A stretch of 64,000 bases of DNA from positions 1,922,001 through 1,986,000 of the forward strand of contig CBDDKS010000006.1 of assembly GCA_965230335.1 (NCBI GenBank), given 5' to 3'. Source of the stretch: CBDDKS01 sp965230335 (lineage in GTDB: Bacteria > Pseudomonadota > Gammaproteobacteria > Enterobacterales > Kangiellaceae). Below the pieces are notes generated by a model. It was not told the origin of the DNA. It worked only from the letters and a program-made list of their open reading frames with translations, and did not search any database. The first letter of the stretch is position 1. Each line of letters starts with the position of its first letter. The position numbers and the translations under genes were made by a program. Positions 42,894 through 51,944 of the stretch are shown piece by piece.

Positions 42894-44078
42894 ATGTCTA
42901 AGGAAAAATTCGAACGAACGAAACCGCATGTGAATGTGGGCACGATAGGTCACGTAGACCATGGTAAGACGACGTTAACGGCGGCGATGTGTACGGTGTT
43001 ATCGGCGAAGTTTGGAGGAGAGCAGAAAGCATTCGATGAAATCGATAATGCTCCGGAAGAAAAAGAGCGAGGCATAACGATAGCGACGTCACATGTTGAG
43101 TATGAGTCAGAGACACGTCACTATGCGCACGTAGATTGTCCAGGGCATGCTGACTATGTTAAGAACATGATAACGGGAGCGGCTCAGATGGATGGAGCGA
43201 TATTGGTATGTTCGGCAGCAGATGGTCCGATGCCACAAACACGAGAGCACATTTTATTGTCCCGTCAGGTAGGTGTTCCACGAATAGTTGTATTTTTGAA
43301 CAAATGCGACATGGTAGATGACGAAGAGTTATTAGAGTTGGTTGAGATGGAAGTGCGCGAGCTGTTGGATGCTTATGAGTTTCCAGGAGATGACACGCCG
43401 ATAATCCGAGGTTCAGCATTGAAGGCTTTGGAGGGAGATGCGGGTTATCAGGATAAGATAGTTGAGTTGGCGCATGCTTTAGACAGTTATATTCCGGAGC
43501 CAGAGCGAGATATAGACAAGCCATTTTTGTTACCGATAGAAGATGTATTTTCGATATCAGGTCGAGGCACGGTAGTGACGGGTCGAGTGGAGAGAGGTGT
43601 TGTTAAGGTAGGAGAAGAGATAGAGATAGTTGGTATCAAGGAGACACAGAAGACGACGGTGACGGGTGTAGAGATGTTCCGTAAGTTGTTGGATGAAGGC
43701 CGGGCTGGAGACAACGTAGGTGTTTTATTACGAGGTACAAAGCGAGAAGAAGTAGAGCGAGGTCAGGTTTTATCACATGTAGGATCTATCACACCGCATA
43801 CGAAGTTTGAGTCAGAGGTTTACATCTTGAGTAAAGATGAGGGTGGACGTCATACGCCATTCTTTAAGGGATATCGTCCACAGTTTTACTTCCGTACGAC
43901 GGATGTAACTGGAGCGGTTGAGTTACCGGAAGGTGTAGAGATGGTAATGCCTGGAGATAACATCAAGATGGTTGTTGAGTTGATAGCACCGATAGCGATG
44001 GATGAGGGCTTGAGGTTTGCGATACGTGAAGGTGGCCGTACAGTTGGTGCTGGTGTCGTCGCTAAAATCATCGAGTAA
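42894..44078 (+). CDS. tuf: Elongation factor Tu, copy 1 (tufB position)
   Basis: 394 residues. EF-Tu carries aminoacyl-tRNA to the ribosome as a GTP complex. G1 GHVDHGKT (19-26), G2 'RGITI' (~59-63), G3 DCPGH (81-85), G4 NKCD (136-139), G5 'SAL'. GGAGG lies 8 nt before the start. The protein is identical to copy 2; the DNA differs at three silent sites only (44006, 44036, 44051). Codon use is odd for such a highly expressed gene: 16 of 26 Ile codons are ATA by my count, and acg, gcg, gga, cga and gta are frequent, unlike nearby ribosomal genes. Standard place between tRNA-Thr(GGT) and tRNA-Trp. Confidence 0.98.
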   Translation: MSKEKFERTKPHVNVGTIGHVDHGKTTLTAAMCTVLSAKFGGEQKAFDEIDNAPEEKERGITIATSHVEYESETRHYAHVDCPGHADYVKNMITGAAQMDGAILVCSAADGPMPQTREHILLSRQVGVPRIVVFLNKCDMVDDEELLELVEMEVRELLDAYEFPGDDTPIIRGSALKALEGDAGYQDKIVELAHALDSYIPEPERDIDKPFLLPIEDVFSISGRGTVVTGRVERGVVKVGEEIEIVGIKETQKTTVTGVEMFRKLLDEGRAGDNVGVLLRGTKREEVERGQVLSHVGSITPHTKFESEVYILSKDEGGRHTPFFKGYRPQFYFRTTDVTGAVELPEGVEMVMPGDNIKMVVELIAPIAMDEGLRFAIREGGRTVGAGVVAKIIE

Positions 44079-44089
44079 TCAATAAAATT

Positions 44090-44117
44090 ATTCGGTTACA
44101 TTACTGCGTAACCGAAT
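44090..44117 (+). repeat. Hairpin after tuf copy 1
   Basis: Perfect 10-bp stem ATTCGGTTAC / GTAACCGAAT with an 8-nt loop, 12 bp past the tuf stop and 29 bp before tRNA-Trp. The downstream bases are A-rich, so it is not an intrinsic terminator on this strand; an RNA processing or stability element is likely. Confidence 0.45.
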
Positions 44118-44145
44118 GTAAAAAGAGTTCAAGTTGTAAAAATAT

Positions 44146-44221
<76 letters not shown>

Positions 44222-44265
44222 GAATTAACAAAATCAGTAGACTATAAAAATATTAGGTTTTTAAT

Positions 44266-44634
44266 GTGACAAGTGAAGCAAACGTCCAAAATAATTTTGA
44301 TGGTATAAAATGGTTATTGGCAGTAGTTCTTATTATTGCCGCTATATACGGTAATCATTATTTTCAAGAACAAGCCAGTTGGATTCGCGCTTTAGGTGTG
44401 CTTGCTGTTATTGGGGGGGCTTTATTTGTGGCCTCACTCACTCAGAAGGGAAAAACAGCAATGGCTTTTGCCCGTGAATCAAGGGCAGAAATTCGTCAGG
44501 TTGTATGGCCAACCCGACAAGAAGCGATACGAACTACTTTGGTTATTATGGTGTTCGTTATTTTCGTTGCATTTTGTTTATGGGGAATTGATTTGTTTTT
44601 GGGTTGGGTTGTTAAATCACTGATGGCACTTTAG
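44266..44634 (+). CDS. secE: Protein translocase subunit SecE
   Basis: 122 residues with three membrane helices (~13-30, ~38-57, ~92-115), the longer form found in gammaproteobacteria. SecE clamps SecY in the inner-membrane translocon. The conserved amphipathic segment 'ESRAEIRQVVWPTRQEAIRT' (~70-89) precedes the last helix. Start is GTG with a weak ribosome site. It is 12 bp before nusG, as in most bacteria. Confidence 0.95.
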   Translation: MTSEANVQNNFDGIKWLLAVVLIIAAIYGNHYFQEQASWIRALGVLAVIGGALFVASLTQKGKTAMAFARESRAEIRQVVWPTRQEAIRTTLVIMVFVIFVAFCLWGIDLFLGWVVKSLMAL

Positions 44635-44646
44635 GAGCCTTCGTTT

Positions 44647-45180
44647 ATGTCAATGCACTGGTATGTTGTACAAGCTTATTCTGGTTATGAACTAAAGGTA
44701 AAACATCTACTTGAAGAACGCATTCAATTGAATGGGCTTCAAGATAAATTTGGCCGTATTTTAGTGCCTACGGAAGAGGTGGTTGAAATGCGTGCCGGGC
44801 AGAAGCGTAAAAGTGAACGAAAGTTTTTTCCGGGTTATATTTTGGTAGAAATGGAAATGGATGATGCTGGCTGGCATTTGGTACGTGAAACACCCAGAGT
44901 GATGGGGTTTATTGGTGGTACTGCTGATCGTCCTGCACCGATTAGTGATCGGGAAGCGAATGCCATATTGCAGCGTCTTGAAGAAGGTGATGATCAGCCA
45001 AAACCAAAAACACTGTTTGAACCTGGAGAAGTGATTAGAGTGATTGATGGTCCTTTTGCAGACTTTAATGCAACAGTTGAATCTGTAAATTATGAAAAAA
45101 ATCGATTGCAAGTATCTGTAATGATTTTTGGCCGCTCAACACCTGTAGAATTAGAGTTTAGCCAAATAGAAAAAGGGTAG
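44647..45180 (+). CDS. nusG: Transcription termination/antitermination protein NusG
   Basis: 177 residues. NusG binds RNA polymerase and links it to Rho or to the ribosome. NGN domain (~5-115, 'HWYVVQAYSGYELKVKHLLE') with 'RKFFPGYILVEM', and a C-terminal KOW domain (~125-175, 'FEPGEVIRVIDGPFADFNAT'). A second ATG two codons in is possible. The stop codon lies inside a terminator-like hairpin. Confidence 0.97.
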   Translation: MSMHWYVVQAYSGYELKVKHLLEERIQLNGLQDKFGRILVPTEEVVEMRAGQKRKSERKFFPGYILVEMEMDDAGWHLVRETPRVMGFIGGTADRPAPISDREANAILQRLEEGDDQPKPKTLFEPGEVIRVIDGPFADFNATVESVNYEKNRLQVSVMIFGRSTPVELEFSQIEKG

Positions 45181-45200
45181 GCTTTTCCTGCCTACTTTTT
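45170..45200 (+). terminator. Terminator-like hairpin at the nusG stop
   Basis: GTAGGC (45177-45182) pairs with GCCTAC (45190-45195), 7-nt loop, flanked by A5 upstream and T5 downstream (two extra G bulge on the left). The stop codon of nusG is within the stem. It can limit transcription from secE-nusG into the L11 operon. Confidence 0.65.
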
Positions 45201-45207
45201 AACAACG

Positions 45208-45231
45208 GGGAGCCGAAAGGCGTTAATACCC
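45208..45231 (+). promoter_or_regulatory. Candidate ribosomal protein L1 operator in rplK leader
   Basis: Two short helices, GGG/CCC (45208-45210, 45229-45231) and GCC/GGC (45212-45214, 45219-45221), are capped by a GAAA tetraloop and separated by an asymmetric loop: one A on the left, GTTAATA on the right. This is the form of the L1 site in L11-operon messages, by which L1 represses its own operon. It lies 17 bp before the rplK start. Confidence 0.6.
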
Positions 45232-45247
45232 ACTATAGAGGTGCTTC

Positions 45248-45676
45248 ATGGCAAAAAAAGTAGAAGCCTATATCAAGCTTCAAGTTAAAGCTGGTATGGC
45301 AAATCCGAGTCCACCAGTTGGTCCTGCTTTGGGTCAACATGGTGTTAATATCATGGAATTTTGTAAAGCTTTTAATGCTGCGACAGAAAAACTTGAAAAA
45401 GGTTTGCCTGTACCAGTCGTTATTACGGTATATAGTGACCGTAGTTTTACGTTTATTACCAAAACCCCTCCTGCGTCAATTCTTATCATGAAATCCTTGA
45501 ACTTGCAGAAAGGCAGTTCTCGACCTAATTCTGATAAAGTTGGCAAAATTACACGTCAGCAGCTTGAAGAAATTGCTAAAACAAAAGAGCCGGATTTGAC
45601 TGCTGCAGATATTGATGCTGCTGTTAAGACAATAGCTGGAACAGCTCGATCAATGGGCATAGACGTAGAGGGTTAA
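45248..45676 (+). CDS. rplK: 50S ribosomal protein L11
   Basis: 142 residues, the usual length. Forms the GTPase-associated centre with 23S rRNA and L10. N-terminal 'KLQVKAGMANPSPPVGPALG' and the C-terminal RNA-binding domain with 'KGSSRPNSDKVGKITRQQLEE' in two parts. Starts 67 bp after nusG and 4 bp before rplA. Confidence 0.98.
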   Translation: MAKKVEAYIKLQVKAGMANPSPPVGPALGQHGVNIMEFCKAFNAATEKLEKGLPVPVVITVYSDRSFTFITKTPPASILIMKSLNLQKGSSRPNSDKVGKITRQQLEEIAKTKEPDLTAADIDAAVKTIAGTARSMGIDVEG

Positions 45677-45680
45677 AGCA

Positions 45681-46382
45681 ATGGCAAAGTTATCAAAAAG
45701 AATTAAAACAATTCGTGAGAAGGTTGATAAGACAAAAACCTATCATGTGAATGAAGCACTTGACCTGTTAAAGGAATTGTCTACTGTAAAGTTTAAAGAA
45801 GGTGTTGATGTATCTATTAACTTAGGTGTTGATCCCAGAAAATCTGATCAGGTTGTCCGTGGTGCTACGGTATTACCCAATGGTACAGGTAAAACAGTAC
45901 GTGTTGCTGTATTTACACAAGGCGCTAATGCCGATGCTGCAAAAGAAGCGGGCGCTGATATCGTTGGAATGGATGATCTTGCTGATGAAGTTAAAAAAGG
46001 TAATATTAATTTTGATGTTGTCATTGCCAGTCCAGATGCTATGCGTGTCGTTGGACAATTGGGGCAAGTACTTGGTCCACGTGGATTAATGCCTAATCCA
46101 AAAGTAGGCACTGTAACACCTGATGTTGCTAATGCTGTTAAAAATGCGAAAGCGGGCCAGGTACAATATCGAACAGATAAAAACGGCATTATCCATTCAA
46201 CTATAGGTAAAGTACATTTTGAAACGCCGGCACTTGCCGAAAATTTAAGTTCACTTGTTGTGGCCTTAAATAAAGCAAAACCTGCTTCGGCGAAAGGTAC
46301 CTATATGAAGAAGATTACATTATCTTCCACTATGGGGCCTGGTTTGATGATCGATAAATCGAGTATCGAACTGAAAGATTAA
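45681..46382 (+). CDS. rplA: 50S ribosomal protein L1
   Basis: 233 residues. L1 forms the mobile stalk at the E site and is the translational repressor of this operon. Landmarks 'GVDPRKSDQVVRGATVLP' (~50-67), 'LGPRGLMPNPKVGTVT' (~128-143) and the C-terminal 'KITLSSTMGPG'. Only 4 bp after rplK. Confidence 0.98.
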   Translation: MAKLSKRIKTIREKVDKTKTYHVNEALDLLKELSTVKFKEGVDVSINLGVDPRKSDQVVRGATVLPNGTGKTVRVAVFTQGANADAAKEAGADIVGMDDLADEVKKGNINFDVVIASPDAMRVVGQLGQVLGPRGLMPNPKVGTVTPDVANAVKNAKAGQVQYRTDKNGIIHSTIGKVHFETPALAENLSSLVVALNKAKPASAKGTYMKKITLSSTMGPGLMIDKSSIELKD

Positions 46383-46390
46383 GCTATTGA

Positions 46391-46400
46391 CTCACGTGAG
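46391..46400. repeat. Palindrome CTCACGTGAG after rplA
   Basis: A perfect 10-bp palindrome, extending to 12 bp (ACTCACGTGAGT), 8 bp past the rplA stop and at the start of the L10 leader. No T-run follows. Confidence 0.35.
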
Positions 46401-46637
46401 TGAGACAGAGCTTGGGTTTCTGAAGTATTGAAAATAATTTTTTTATTTGATGTATTTCAGAAATTGTCAAAGACCGTAGGTGAAAGTATTTCTTTCTTAA
46501 ATCATTCAGCCTGCGCAGACGGTGTTACCCGACTCTTTTCTTGGAAAGGTTCACCGTTGATATCAATATTTTGTAACTTCAGAATATTGAAATTTACTCT
46601 TTTTGTTAAACAAAAAGCAATTTGGAGGTGAACGAAA
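46401..46637 (+). promoter_or_regulatory. L10 leader (autoregulatory 5' region of rplJL-rpoBC)
   Basis: The 255-bp gap between rplA and rplJ has landmarks of the gammaproteobacterial L10 leader: 'AAAGACCGTAGGTG' (~46468), a later 'CTTAAATCA', 'CCTGCGCAGACGGTG' (~46510) and 'GTTACCCGACTC'. The L10-L12 complex binds this RNA and represses translation of both genes. The exact fold was not computed. Confidence 0.65.
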
Positions 46638-47168
46638 GTGGCACTTGGAATTGAAGGCAAGAAGGTGATCGTTGAAGAAGTCAATCAAGTGGTTTCTAAA
46701 GCGTTATCTGCCGTGACTGCCGAATACCATGGTTTGTCTGTTGAACAAATGACGGCGCTCCGTGAAAAAGCTCGTGAAGCAAATGTGTATCTGAAAGTGA
46801 TAAGAAACACATTAGCAAAGCGTGCGATAGAAGATACTGAGTTTGCTTGTATGGCTGATGCTTTGGTTGGCCCGGTTATTTGTGCATTTTCTCTGGAAGA
46901 GCCTGGCTCTGCTGCACGTTTAGTGAGAGATTTTGCCAAAGAAAACGAAGCCTTAAAGACAACAGCTGTTGCTATTGGTGGTAAATTGCATGGCGCTGAG
47001 CAATTAGATGCTGTCGCTAAATTACCAACAAAAGAAGAAGCCATCGCTTCCTTAATGAATGTGATGAATGGTCCTGTAACCAAGTTGGCGCGTACATTGA
47101 ATGAGTTCCCATCTCGGGCTGTTCGCGTGATTGCAGCTGTTCGTGACCAGAAAAAAGAAGCAGCTTAA
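46638..47168 (+). CDS. rplJ: 50S ribosomal protein L10
   Basis: 176 residues. L10 anchors the L7/L12 dimers to the GTPase-associated centre. 'QVVSKALSAVTAEYHGLSVE' and 'LKVIRNTLAKRAIEDTEF' are typical; the C-terminal helix ('GPVTKLARTLNEFPSRAVRV') binds L7/L12. Start is GTG after TTTGGAGGTGAACGAAA, a strong ribosome site. Confidence 0.97.
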   Translation: MALGIEGKKVIVEEVNQVVSKALSAVTAEYHGLSVEQMTALREKAREANVYLKVIRNTLAKRAIEDTEFACMADALVGPVICAFSLEEPGSAARLVRDFAKENEALKTTAVAIGGKLHGAEQLDAVAKLPTKEEAIASLMNVMNGPVTKLARTLNEFPSRAVRVIAAVRDQKKEAA

Positions 47169-47220
47169 TAATCTAATTAACCTATTAACTTAAAGTCATA
47201 TAAAACCCAGGAGAAGAGTT

Positions 47221-47598
47221 ATGTCTCTGTCTAAAGATGATGTATTAAATGCAATTGCTGAAATGAGTGTGATGGAAGTTGTCGAACTTGTTGAAGCAAT
47301 GGAAGAAAAATTTGGTGTATCTGCATCAGCGGCTGTTGCTGTTGCTGCGGCACCTGCAGATGGTGGCGGTGCTGCCGCTGCAGAACAAACTGAATTTGAT
47401 GTTGTGATGAAAAGCTTTGGTGGTAACAAAGTTGCTGTTATCAAAGCAGTTCGAGGTATCACAGGTCTTGGTTTGAAAGAAGCAAAAGAAATGGTTGAAG
47501 GTGTACCTGCAACTGTTAAAGAAGGCATCGAAAAAGCTGAAGCTGAAGACATCAAAAAGCAACTTGAAGAAGCTGGAGCAGAAGTCGAGCTTAAATAA
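47221..47598 (+). CDS. rplL: 50S ribosomal protein L7/L12
   Basis: 125 residues. Forms the flexible stalk that recruits translation GTPases. N-terminal dimer domain (1-~33), Ala/Gly-rich hinge (~36-55), then the C-terminal domain with 'GGNKVAVIKAVRGITGLGLK' and 'EAKEMVEG'. GGAGAAGAG precedes the ATG. A long hairpin follows before rpoB. Confidence 0.98.
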   Translation: MSLSKDDVLNAIAEMSVMEVVELVEAMEEKFGVSASAAVAVAAAPADGGGAAAAEQTEFDVVMKSFGGNKVAVIKAVRGITGLGLKEAKEMVEGVPATVKEGIEKAEAEDIKKQLEEAGAEVELK

Positions 47599-47628
47599 GG
47601 GCTTTTCTTTTTTGCCACTGCTTTTTAT

Positions 47629-47672
47629 TAACCAGATGACTGATGACTTATAGAGTGATCAGTCACTGGTTA
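47629..47672 (+). promoter_or_regulatory. Long hairpin between rplL and rpoB (RNase III-type site)
   Basis: 15 paired bases (47629-47644 with 47658-47672, one bulged A at 47636) around a 13-nt loop, with no T-run. In E. coli an RNase III-cut hairpin lies at the same place and uncouples rpoB from rplL. The position suggests the same role. Confidence 0.65.
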
Positions 47673-47776
47673 TTTATACCCATAAAAAGTCTCATTGAAA
47701 ATGTGGAAAACATTATTCAATTAAGACAGACATCACAAATACCATTTGAATTTTAGTAAGTTACTGAGGAGTACAG

Positions 47777-50700
47777 ATGACATTTTCATACACCGAAAAA
47801 AAGCGAATCCGCAAGAATTTTGGAAAGTTATCAAAAGCTCTAGATATCCCTTATTTGCTTGCTATTCAGTTGAATTCTTATCGCACCTTTTTAGAAGGCA
47901 AAAATGGTGGTCATGAGAGTTCAGGATTGGATCAGGCATTTAGTTCAGTTTTTCCAATTTCCAGTTATTCAGGTGCCGCAACACTAGAGTATGTGAGTTA
48001 TACTTTAGGCGAACCTGCTTTCGATGTTAAAGAATGTCAAATTCGAGGTGTCACTTATGCCGCACCTTTACGTGTAAAAATTCGATTAATTATTTACGAT
48101 AAAGAATCCAAAACGAAAACAGTAAAAGATATTCGTGAACAGGAAGTTTATATGGGTGAAATGCCATTAATGACAAATAATGGTACGTTTGTTATCAATG
48201 GAACAGAGCGTGTGATTGTTTCACAATTGCATCGTTCACCAGGTGTATTTTTTGATTCAGATAAAGGTAAAACGCATTCTTCAGGAAAGCTGCTCTATAA
48301 TGCCCGTGTCATTCCTTATCGTGGATCCTGGTTAGATTTTGAATTTGATCCAAAAGATTGTTTATTTGTCCGAATCGATCGTAGAAGAAAATTACCTGCT
48401 ACGATTATTCTGCGTGCATTAGGTTATACGACTGAAGAAATTTTAGATTTGTTTTTTGATAGAGATGTTGTTCATTTAAGTCAAAAAAATAAAGAAGAAG
48501 GTGCTAAATTAGAATTAGCCTTAATTCCTGAAAGGTTAAGAGGAGAAACCTTTAATTTTGACCTGAAAGGTGCTCGCGGCAAGGTGATCGTTGAAGCAGG
48601 ACGAAGAATTACAGTAAGACATATCAAAACCATGAGTGAAAGTGGTTTATCAAAATTAGAGTTACCTGCTGAGTATTTTATAGGGAAAGCCATAGCTAAA
48701 AATATTATTGATGAAGAAACAGGTGAATTAGTCGTTGAAGCTAATTCAGAAATTACAGAAGAATTAATTGAAAAGTTATTAGAAAATAATGTGAAATCTT
48801 TTGAGACCCTGTATACCAATGATTTGGATTGCGGGCCTTATATTTCAGAAACGTTAAGAGTTGACCCAACGAGAGAGCCTTTGGACGCACTGGTTGAAAT
48901 TTATCGGATGATGAGACCTGGTGAGCCACCAACGAAAGAGGCCGCTGAAAGTTTATTCCATAACTTATTCTTTACAGAAGACCGATATGATCTTTCTCGT
49001 GTGGGTCGTATGAAGTTTAACCGTCGTGTGGGTCATGAAGATCTGGAAGGCACAGGCGTGTTATATGATGGACGATATTTTTCTGCACAAAAAGATGAGT
49101 TTTCAAAAAACCTATTTAAAGAATATCAAGATACTTCAGACATTATTGATGTGATGAAAACCTTGGTGGATATTCGTAATGGTAAAGGCGTCGTTGATGA
49201 TATTGACCACTTGGGTAACCGACGTGTACGAAGTGTTGGTGAAATGGCAGAAAACCAGTTCCGTGTGGGTATTGTCAGAGTTGAGCGTGCAGTAAAAGAA
49301 CGTTTAAGTCAGGCTGAATCTGAAAACCTCATGCCTCAGGATTTAATCAATGCAAAACCTGTTTCTGCTGCCATAAAAGAATTTTTTGGTTCGAGTCAGT
49401 TATCACAATTTATGGATCAAAATAACCCTTTATCTGAAATTACACATAAAAGACGTGTTTCAGCTTTAGGCCCTGGCGGTTTAACAAGAGAGCGAGCGGG
49501 TTTTGAAGTACGTGACGTGCATCCAACACATTATGGCCGTGTTTGTCCTATAGAAACACCGGAAGGACCTAATATCGGATTGATCAATTCATTGGCCTGT
49601 TATGCACGTACCAATGAGTATGGTTTTTTAGAAAGTCCTTACCGCAAAGTCGTGGATAGTAAAGTAACCAATGACATTGAGTTTTTATCTGCCATAGATG
49701 AAAGCAACTATATTATTGCTCAAGCTAATTCGCCAACGAATAAAACCGGTAAGTTAACGGATGAGTTAGTAACATGTCGTCATCAGGGTGAATTTATTGT
49801 CGCAACGCCCGATAGAGTGGATTATATGGATGTTTCTCCTCAGCAAATTGTATCCGTTGCTGCGGCGATGATTCCTTTTCTTGAACATGATGATGCGAAC
49901 CGTGCATTAATGGGTTCAAACATGCAACGTCAAGCTGTACCAACATTAAAGGCAGATAAACCTTTTGTGGGTACTGGTATGGAAAGAACAGTAGCGGTTG
50001 ATTCAGGTGTGACTGTGATTGCCGATCGTGGCGGTGTGATTGATTCGGTCGATGCGTCACGTATTGTTGTTCGTGTGCATGATGAGGAAACCAAAGAAGG
50101 TGAAGCGGGTGTTGATATTTATAGTTTAACGAAATATACCCGTTCAAACCAAAATACTTGTATTAACCAAAGACCTATCGTTAATGTTGGCGATATGATT
50201 GAACGAGGTGATGTGCTTGCAGATGGACCATCCACTGATTTGGGTGAGTTGGCTTTAGGACAAAACTTATCCGTCGCTTTCATGCCCTGGAATGGATTTA
50301 ATTTTGAGGATTCCATACTCATTTCTGAGCGTGTGGTTCAGGAAGATCGTTTTACCAGTATCCATATTCAAGAGTTAACCTGTATTGCCCGTGATACAAA
50401 ATTAGGGCCAGAAGAAATTACAGCGGATATTCCTAATGTGGGCGAAAGTGCATTATCTAAATTAGATGAAGCCGGTATCGTTTACATTGGTGCCGAAGTA
50501 AAGCCAGGAGATATTCTGGTTGGTAAAGTGACCCCTAAAGGTGAAACACAGTTAACACCAGAAGAAAAATTGTTAAGAGCTATTTTTGGTGAAAAAGCAA
50601 GCGACGTAAAAGACACTTCACTACGCGTACCTTCAAGTGCAGTAGGTACGGTTATTGACGTGCAGGTTTTTACTCGTGATGGTGTTGATAAAGATACCCG

Positions 50701-51931
50701 AGCTTTGGAGATTGAGCAAAGTGAAATTGCTCAGGCGAAAAAAGACTTAAATGATGAGTTACGAATATTGGAAGGCAATATTTATCAACGTGCTTATCGA
50801 CTTTTAGATGGTCAAGTTGCTGAAAAAGGACCTGAGCGTCTGAAAAAAGGTTCCAAATTAACGGCTGAGTATTTGGATGCCTTGGAAGCCAGACAGTGGA
50901 TGGAAATTCAACTTCGTGATGAAACGGCCCAGCAAAAATTAGAGGCATTGATTACGAATTTGGAAGAGCACAAAAAGACTTACGAGAAGAAACTAGAAGT
51001 AAAACGCCGTAAAATTACACAAGGTGATGATTTGGCACCTGGTGTATTAAAAATTGTTAAGGTGTACATGGCGGTAAAACGTCGTATTCAACCAGGCGAT
51101 AAGATGGCTGGTAGACACGGAAACAAAGGGGTTATTTCTTCTATTGTGCCTGTTGAAGATATGCCTTTCCGTGATAATGGTGAACCGGTTGACGTGGTGT
51201 TAAATCCGCTGGGTGTACCATCTCGGATGAATATTGGGCAAATTCTGGAAACCCATTTAGGTTGGGCGGCAAAAGGTCTGGGCAATAAAATTGGCCAATT
51301 ATTGGATGAACAGGCAGAGATCAATCGATTACGGGAGTTCCTTGGAAAAATTTATAACCATCGTTCAACAAAAAGTGTTGATTTAGACGCATTAAGTGAT
51401 GAAGAAGTCTCCAGACTTGCAGATAACTTAAGAGGTGGTGTGCCTATGGCAACACCAGTCTTCGATGGTGCAGAAGAAAAAGAAATTAAGGATATGCTCG
51501 CATTGGCTGATTTACCAAGCAGTGGACAGACTTGGCTATTTGATGGACGAACAGGGGATAAATTTGAGCGACCAGTGACAGTGGGTTATATGTATATGCT
51601 CAAATTGAACCATCTGGTCGATGACAAGATGCATGCTCGTTCTACGGGTTCTTATAGTTTGGTCACTCAACAGCCCTTAGGTGGTAAAGCACAATTCGGT
51701 GGACAGCGTTTTGGTGAGATGGAGGTATGGGCTTTAGAAGCTTATGGTGCTGCTTATACATTGCAGGAAATGTTGACGGTGAAATCCGATGATGTGAATG
51801 GTCGTACACGAATGTATAAAAACATCGTGGATGGCGATCATCGTATGGAGCCTGGCATGCCAGAATCTTTCAATGTATTAGTGAAAGAAATTCGCTCTTT
51901 AGGCATCGACATAGAACTCGAAGTGGAATAG
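47777..51931 (+). CDS. rpoB: DNA-directed RNA polymerase subunit beta
   Basis: 1,384 residues (E. coli 1,342). Catalytic core subunit with the rifampicin pocket: 'FGSSQLSQFMDQNNPLSE', 'THKRRVSALGPGGL' with wild-type residues at the usual resistance sites. Other landmarks: 'TFVINGTERVIVSQLHRSPG' and 'MAGRHGNKGVIS' and the C-terminal 'MYMLKLNHLVDDKMHARSTG'. TGAGGAG precedes the start. The slight extra length is spread over the lineage-specific insertions. Confidence 0.98.
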   Translation: MTFSYTEKKRIRKNFGKLSKALDIPYLLAIQLNSYRTFLEGKNGGHESSGLDQAFSSVFPISSYSGAATLEYVSYTLGEPAFDVKECQIRGVTYAAPLRVKIRLIIYDKESKTKTVKDIREQEVYMGEMPLMTNNGTFVINGTERVIVSQLHRSPGVFFDSDKGKTHSSGKLLYNARVIPYRGSWLDFEFDPKDCLFVRIDRRRKLPATIILRALGYTTEEILDLFFDRDVVHLSQKNKEEGAKLELALIPERLRGETFNFDLKGARGKVIVEAGRRITVRHIKTMSESGLSKLELPAEYFIGKAIAKNIIDEETGELVVEANSEITEELIEKLLENNVKSFETLYTNDLDCGPYISETLRVDPTREPLDALVEIYRMMRPGEPPTKEAAESLFHNLFFTEDRYDLSRVGRMKFNRRVGHEDLEGTGVLYDGRYFSAQKDEFSKNLFKEYQDTSDIIDVMKTLVDIRNGKGVVDDIDHLGNRRVRSVGEMAENQFRVGIVRVERAVKERLSQAESENLMPQDLINAKPVSAAIKEFFGSSQLSQFMDQNNPLSEITHKRRVSALGPGGLTRERAGFEVRDVHPTHYGRVCPIETPEGPNIGLINSLACYARTNEYGFLESPYRKVVDSKVTNDIEFLSAIDESNYIIAQANSPTNKTGKLTDELVTCRHQGEFIVATPDRVDYMDVSPQQIVSVAAAMIPFLEHDDANRALMGSNMQRQAVPTLKADKPFVGTGMERTVAVDSGVTVIADRGGVIDSVDASRIVVRVHDEETKEGEAGVDIYSLTKYTRSNQNTCINQRPIVNVGDMIERGDVLADGPSTDLGELALGQNLSVAFMPWNGFNFEDSILISERVVQEDRFTSIHIQELTCIARDTKLGPEEITADIPNVGESALSKLDEAGIVYIGAEVKPGDILVGKVTPKGETQLTPEEKLLRAIFGEKASDVKDTSLRVPSSAVGTVIDVQVFTRDGVDKDTRALEIEQSEIAQAKKDLNDELRILEGNIYQRAYRLLDGQVAEKGPERLKKGSKLTAEYLDALEARQWMEIQLRDETAQQKLEALITNLEEHKKTYEKKLEVKRRKITQGDDLAPGVLKIVKVYMAVKRRIQPGDKMAGRHGNKGVISSIVPVEDMPFRDNGEPVDVVLNPLGVPSRMNIGQILETHLGWAAKGLGNKIGQLLDEQAEINRLREFLGKIYNHRSTKSVDLDALSDEEVSRLADNLRGGVPMATPVFDGAEEKEIKDMLALADLPSSGQTWLFDGRTGDKFERPVTVGYMYMLKLNHLVDDKMHARSTGSYSLVTQQPLGGKAQFGGQRFGEMEVWALEAYGAAYTLQEMLTVKSDDVNGRTRMYKNIVDGDHRMEPGMPESFNVLVKEIRSLGIDIELEVE

Positions 51932-51944
51932 GGCTAGACAACAG

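Noticed and set aside
42898..43714. Long antisense frames across both tuf genes
   Set aside because: They occur in the same form in both copies because the sense sequence is the same. They are a by-product of the codon style, with Ser/Pro/His-rich meaningless products.
46428..46684. Frames of 60-67 codons in the rplA-rplJ gap
   Set aside because: The region matches the L10 leader RNA; the frames have no ribosome site and no conserved look.
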